DNA of 64,000 nt from Natronocella acetinitrilica (GTDB lineage: Bacteria > Pseudomonadota > Gammaproteobacteria > Nitrococcales > Aquisalimonadaceae): the NCBI RefSeq assembly GCF_024170285.1, contig NZ_JALJXV010000013.1, forward strand, positions 1 through 64,000. The letters run 5' to 3'. Positions 61,980 to 64,000 of this stretch are shown here, in pieces; position 1 is the first letter of the stretch, and each line of letters starts with the position of its first letter. The notes beneath the pieces are model-generated. The model was not told the DNA's origin. It was given only the letters and a program-made list of their open reading frames with translations, and made no database searches. Position numbers and translations under genes: made by a program.

Positions 61980-62846
61980 ATGCAAACCACCGCTGGAAAC
62001 CATTATCCAGGTGTTTCCTGGGGCGCCATCCTGGCAGGTGCCGCGTGCGCTGCGGCGTTCTCTTTTATTTTGCTGATTCTCGGCTTTGGCTTGGGTTTGT
62101 CGAGTATTTCACCTTGGTCCAATAGTGGTGTTTCTGCCGCCGTCATTGGTGTTTCCAGCTTTATCTGGGTTGCCTTTACACAGATTACGGCGTCAGGCCT
62201 CGGTGGCTATCTGGCCGGACGCTTGCGGGTCAAATGGATCGATGTCGACAACAACGAAGTGTATTTTCGCGACACTGCTCATGGCCTTATCACTTGGGCA
62301 GTGGCGACGCTTTTTGCCGCCGCTCTGCTGACATCGACTGTCAGCGGCATACTCAGCGGCGGGGCAAAAGCCGGAGCTGAAATAGCCGGCGGTGCGGCCA
62401 GCGCAGCGGGCTCGTTAGTTGAAACGACAAACGGCAGCGCCGATCAGGATTCGAATTATTTCGTCGATTCACTGCTGCGCACCAGCCCGGGCGCCACTGG
62501 TGATCAACGCGCCAATGACGATATTCGTAGCGAATTGTCCACCATCATATTTCGGGATCTGATTAATGGTGATCTCAGCACAGAAGACTCTCGCTATGCA
62601 GCGCAAGTCGTTGCCAACCACACTGGGCTGACCGAGCAGCAAGCGCAGGAACGGGTTACGACAGTCGTGAATCAGGCGCGGGAATTGGCCACAGAGGCAA
62701 GACAGACGGCACTCGATACTGCCGAGGCAACTCGCAAGACTGCCGCCTACTCCTCATTGTGGATGTTTGTGGCACTGCTATGTGGTGCATTTTTCGCCAG
62801 CTTCATGGCCACCGTCGGCGGTCGTCAGCGGGACGCGTTGGCGTAG
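61980..62846 (+). CDS. Membrane protein of unknown function
   Basis: A 288-residue protein with two Gly-rich helices at the N-terminus (SWGAILAGAACAAAFSFILL and AAVIGVSSFIWVAFTQITAS), a third near 100-120, a long Ala/Thr-rich helical stretch (about 200-245) and a last helix near 255-275. Similar proteins are annotated only as hypothetical membrane proteins. The ATG at 61980 was chosen because AGGA lies 5 bases upstream; an ATG at 61968 lacks one. A 23-residue membrane peptide follows. Confidence 0.75.
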   Translation: MQTTAGNHYPGVSWGAILAGAACAAAFSFILLILGFGLGLSSISPWSNSGVSAAVIGVSSFIWVAFTQITASGLGGYLAGRLRVKWIDVDNNEVYFRDTAHGLITWAVATLFAAALLTSTVSGILSGGAKAGAEIAGGAASAAGSLVETTNGSADQDSNYFVDSLLRTSPGATGDQRANDDIRSELSTIIFRDLINGDLSTEDSRYAAQVVANHTGLTEQQAQERVTTVVNQARELATEARQTALDTAEATRKTAAYSSLWMFVALLCGAFFASFMATVGGRQRDALA

Positions 62847-62908
62847 TAAAGGTCTGGATTTGCGCAGGTCTACATAGCGTTATTCTTAATTAATTCAGGA
62901 GGTCGACC

Positions 62909-62980
62909 ATGCGATCAATTCTATTGCTTTTTCTCGGAGTCCCCATACCGATTGTGATTTTGCTTGCAATCATTCTTTGA
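62909..62980 (+). CDS. 23-residue hydrophobic membrane peptide
   Basis: MRSILLLFLGVPIPIVILLAIIL (given in two parts: MRSILLLFLGVP, IPIVILLAIIL) is one transmembrane segment with a central PIP kink. AGGAGGT lies 7 bases before the ATG, which is the best ribosome site in the neighbourhood. Peptides of this kind (MRSLLLWLxGIPIP-type) recur next to stress-related membrane proteins. Function unknown. Confidence 0.7.
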   Translation: MRSILLLFLGVPIPIVILLAIIL

Positions 62981-63061
62981 CGGTATTTCCGGGCGGCCCA
63001 TCAGAATCCAGCGCGCTGCCTGACTGAAACCATTCACTGGCTCTTTTCAGGTAACCACCCA

Positions 63062-64000
63062 ATGGCAAAGCGAAAAGTAACTCCTGACACGCAGGCGGAA
63101 GATACGCAGGATCTGGTTGCAAAGATCAAGCATAACGCCAATAAGGCACTCGAACATGGCCACGACAACGCCTTGGCGCCGCCTCCAGGCATAACAGCTG
63201 ATCCGCCGTCGGAGGCCGTGACCGCGAGCACGCTCAGTGAGACCAATATCTCCGCCAAAACGGGGGCGGCGGCTTATCCTGGCAGCAATGAAACCATTGG
63301 CACACTCGTGCGGGTTCGGGCAGACGCAAGTGCTCAGCGGTTGACCACCAATCATGGGGTGCCCATAGGCGACAATCAGAACTCCCTGAAAGCCGGTTTG
63401 CGCGGTCCTGCGCTGCTGGAAGATTTCATCTTGCGGGAAAAAGTCACCCACTTCGACCATGAGCGCATTCCTGAACGAATTGTTCATGCGCGGGGCTCGG
63501 CGGCCCACGGAATTTTTACGGCCTACGACGAGTTGAGTGAGTTTACCCGCGCAGCACCCTTTACTGAAAAGGGAAAAGTAACGCCTGTATTCGTGCGCTT
63601 TTCCACCGTGGCTGGTGAGCGGGGCTCTGTTGATACAGCGCGGGATATTCGCGGCTTCGCCGTCAAATTTTATACCGATGAGGGCAACTGGGATCTGGTG
63701 GGCAACAACATCCCCGTGTTCTTTATCCAGGATGCCATGAAGTTTCCCGACCTTGTTCATGCCGTCAAACCCGAGCCACACAACGGTATGCCCCAGGCCG
63801 GCTCTGCACACGACACCTTCTGGGACTTCGTCTCGCTGATGCCCGAGTCCACCCACACCCTGATGTGGGCCATGTCAGATCGCGGCATTCCGCGCAGTTA
63901 TCGCATGATGCAGGGCTTCGGCGTGCATACCTTCCGGCTGGTCAACGCGCAGGGGGTCTCACATTTCGTGAAGTTCCACTGGAAGCCATTGCTCGGCACC
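63062..64000 (+). CDS. katE: Large-subunit catalase, HPII type (runs off right edge)
   Basis: The first 313 residues of a clade 2 monofunctional catalase. An N-terminal extension of about 75 residues precedes the core, as in KatE/HPII. The catalytic His lies in [12 protein letters not shown] near 142, [20 protein letters not shown] binds heme, and NLVGNN-type [16 protein letters not shown] holds the catalytic Asn near 215. The stop codon is beyond the window, so the C-terminal flavodoxin-like domain is not seen. Probably part of the general stress response. Confidence 0.95.
   Translation, partial: MAKRKVTPDTQAEDTQDLVAKIKHNANKALEHGHDNALAPPPGITADPPSEAVTASTLSETNISAKTGAAAYPGSNETIGTLVRVRADASAQRLTTNHGVPIGDNQNSLKAGLRGPALLEDFILREKVTHFDHERIPERIVHARGSAAHGIFTAYDELSEFTRAAPFTEKGKVTPVFVRFSTVAGERGSVDTARDIRGFAVKFYTDEGNWDLVGNNIPVFFIQDAMKFPDLVHAVKPEPHNGMPQAGSAHDTFWDFVSLMPESTHTLMWAMSDRGIPRSYRMMQGFGVHTFRLVNAQGVSHFVKFHWKPLLGT

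Overview
The window is high-GC chromosomal DNA from a Gram-negative bacterium. Porin, MipA/OmpV and lipoprotein genes, a class II ribonucleotide reductase split into NrdJa/NrdJb as in Pseudomonas, a PAPS-type CysH and a chromosomal integron remnant all point to a gammaproteobacterium. An Ectothiorhodospiraceae- or Halomonas-like halophile is my guess; no rRNA or tRNA gene is present to test it.

Layout. 1-3.7 kb: edge of an IS3-type element, then a minus-strand operon (DUF3293, unknown, metK, unknown, N-formylglutamate amidohydrolase) whose first start codon sits directly behind a terminator-like hairpin. 4.3-6.1 kb: NAD synthesis (nrtR regulator, nadA) behind a promoter with two inverted repeats. 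6.2-15.6 kb: a small exported poly-Asp protein, msrA, a CFA-synthase-like methyltransferase with DUF1475, Sel1 protein, cysH, LEA lipoprotein, NodIJ-like ABC exporter, an O6-alkylguanine methyltransferase, porin and MipA. 15.8-24.6 kb: ATP-grasp ligase with inactive transglutaminase/7TM protein, a second small acidic protein, DsrE-like protein, RND efflux pair, SDR. 24.7-27.7 kb: thiC-thiS-thiG under a TPP riboswitch. 28-31 kb: AEC transporter, pncA, patatin. 31.2-35.4 kb: nrdJa (interrupted by a homing-endonuclease intein with an unusual Gln end) and nrdJb, preceded by two NrdR-like boxes and a perfect DnaA box.

35.45-39.27 kb is the most unusual region: a 54-residue remnant of an integron integrase (intI) divergent from a short gene-cassette array with four recognisable attC sites. 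The cassettes carry a membrane protein plus a Lys-rich mini-protein, an orphan protein, a toxin fragment disrupted by a 268-bp MITE-like element, a YdeI-family protein with a DUF2200 fragment, and a HigBA toxin-antitoxin pair. Base composition is visibly lower in GC here.

39.3-64 kb is accessory and stress-related: HDAC-family hydrolase with a divergent GlxA-type regulator, an SDR without its catalytic Tyr, a truncated GST, a diguanylate cyclase, a stand-alone Nmad3 protein, ahpCF, an AAC(3)-I-like acetyltransferase, Rnk, an MFS transporter, a NarL-type regulator lacking its phospho-Asp, SoxR sharing a perfect sox box with a divergent MBL-fold gene, a PHB-depolymerase-like esterase with a ribbon-helix-helix regulator, and finally a large-subunit catalase running off the right edge. 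The oxidative-stress genes (msrA, ahpCF, soxR, catalase) and NAD genes (nadA, pncA) are recurring themes but lie in separate transcription units.
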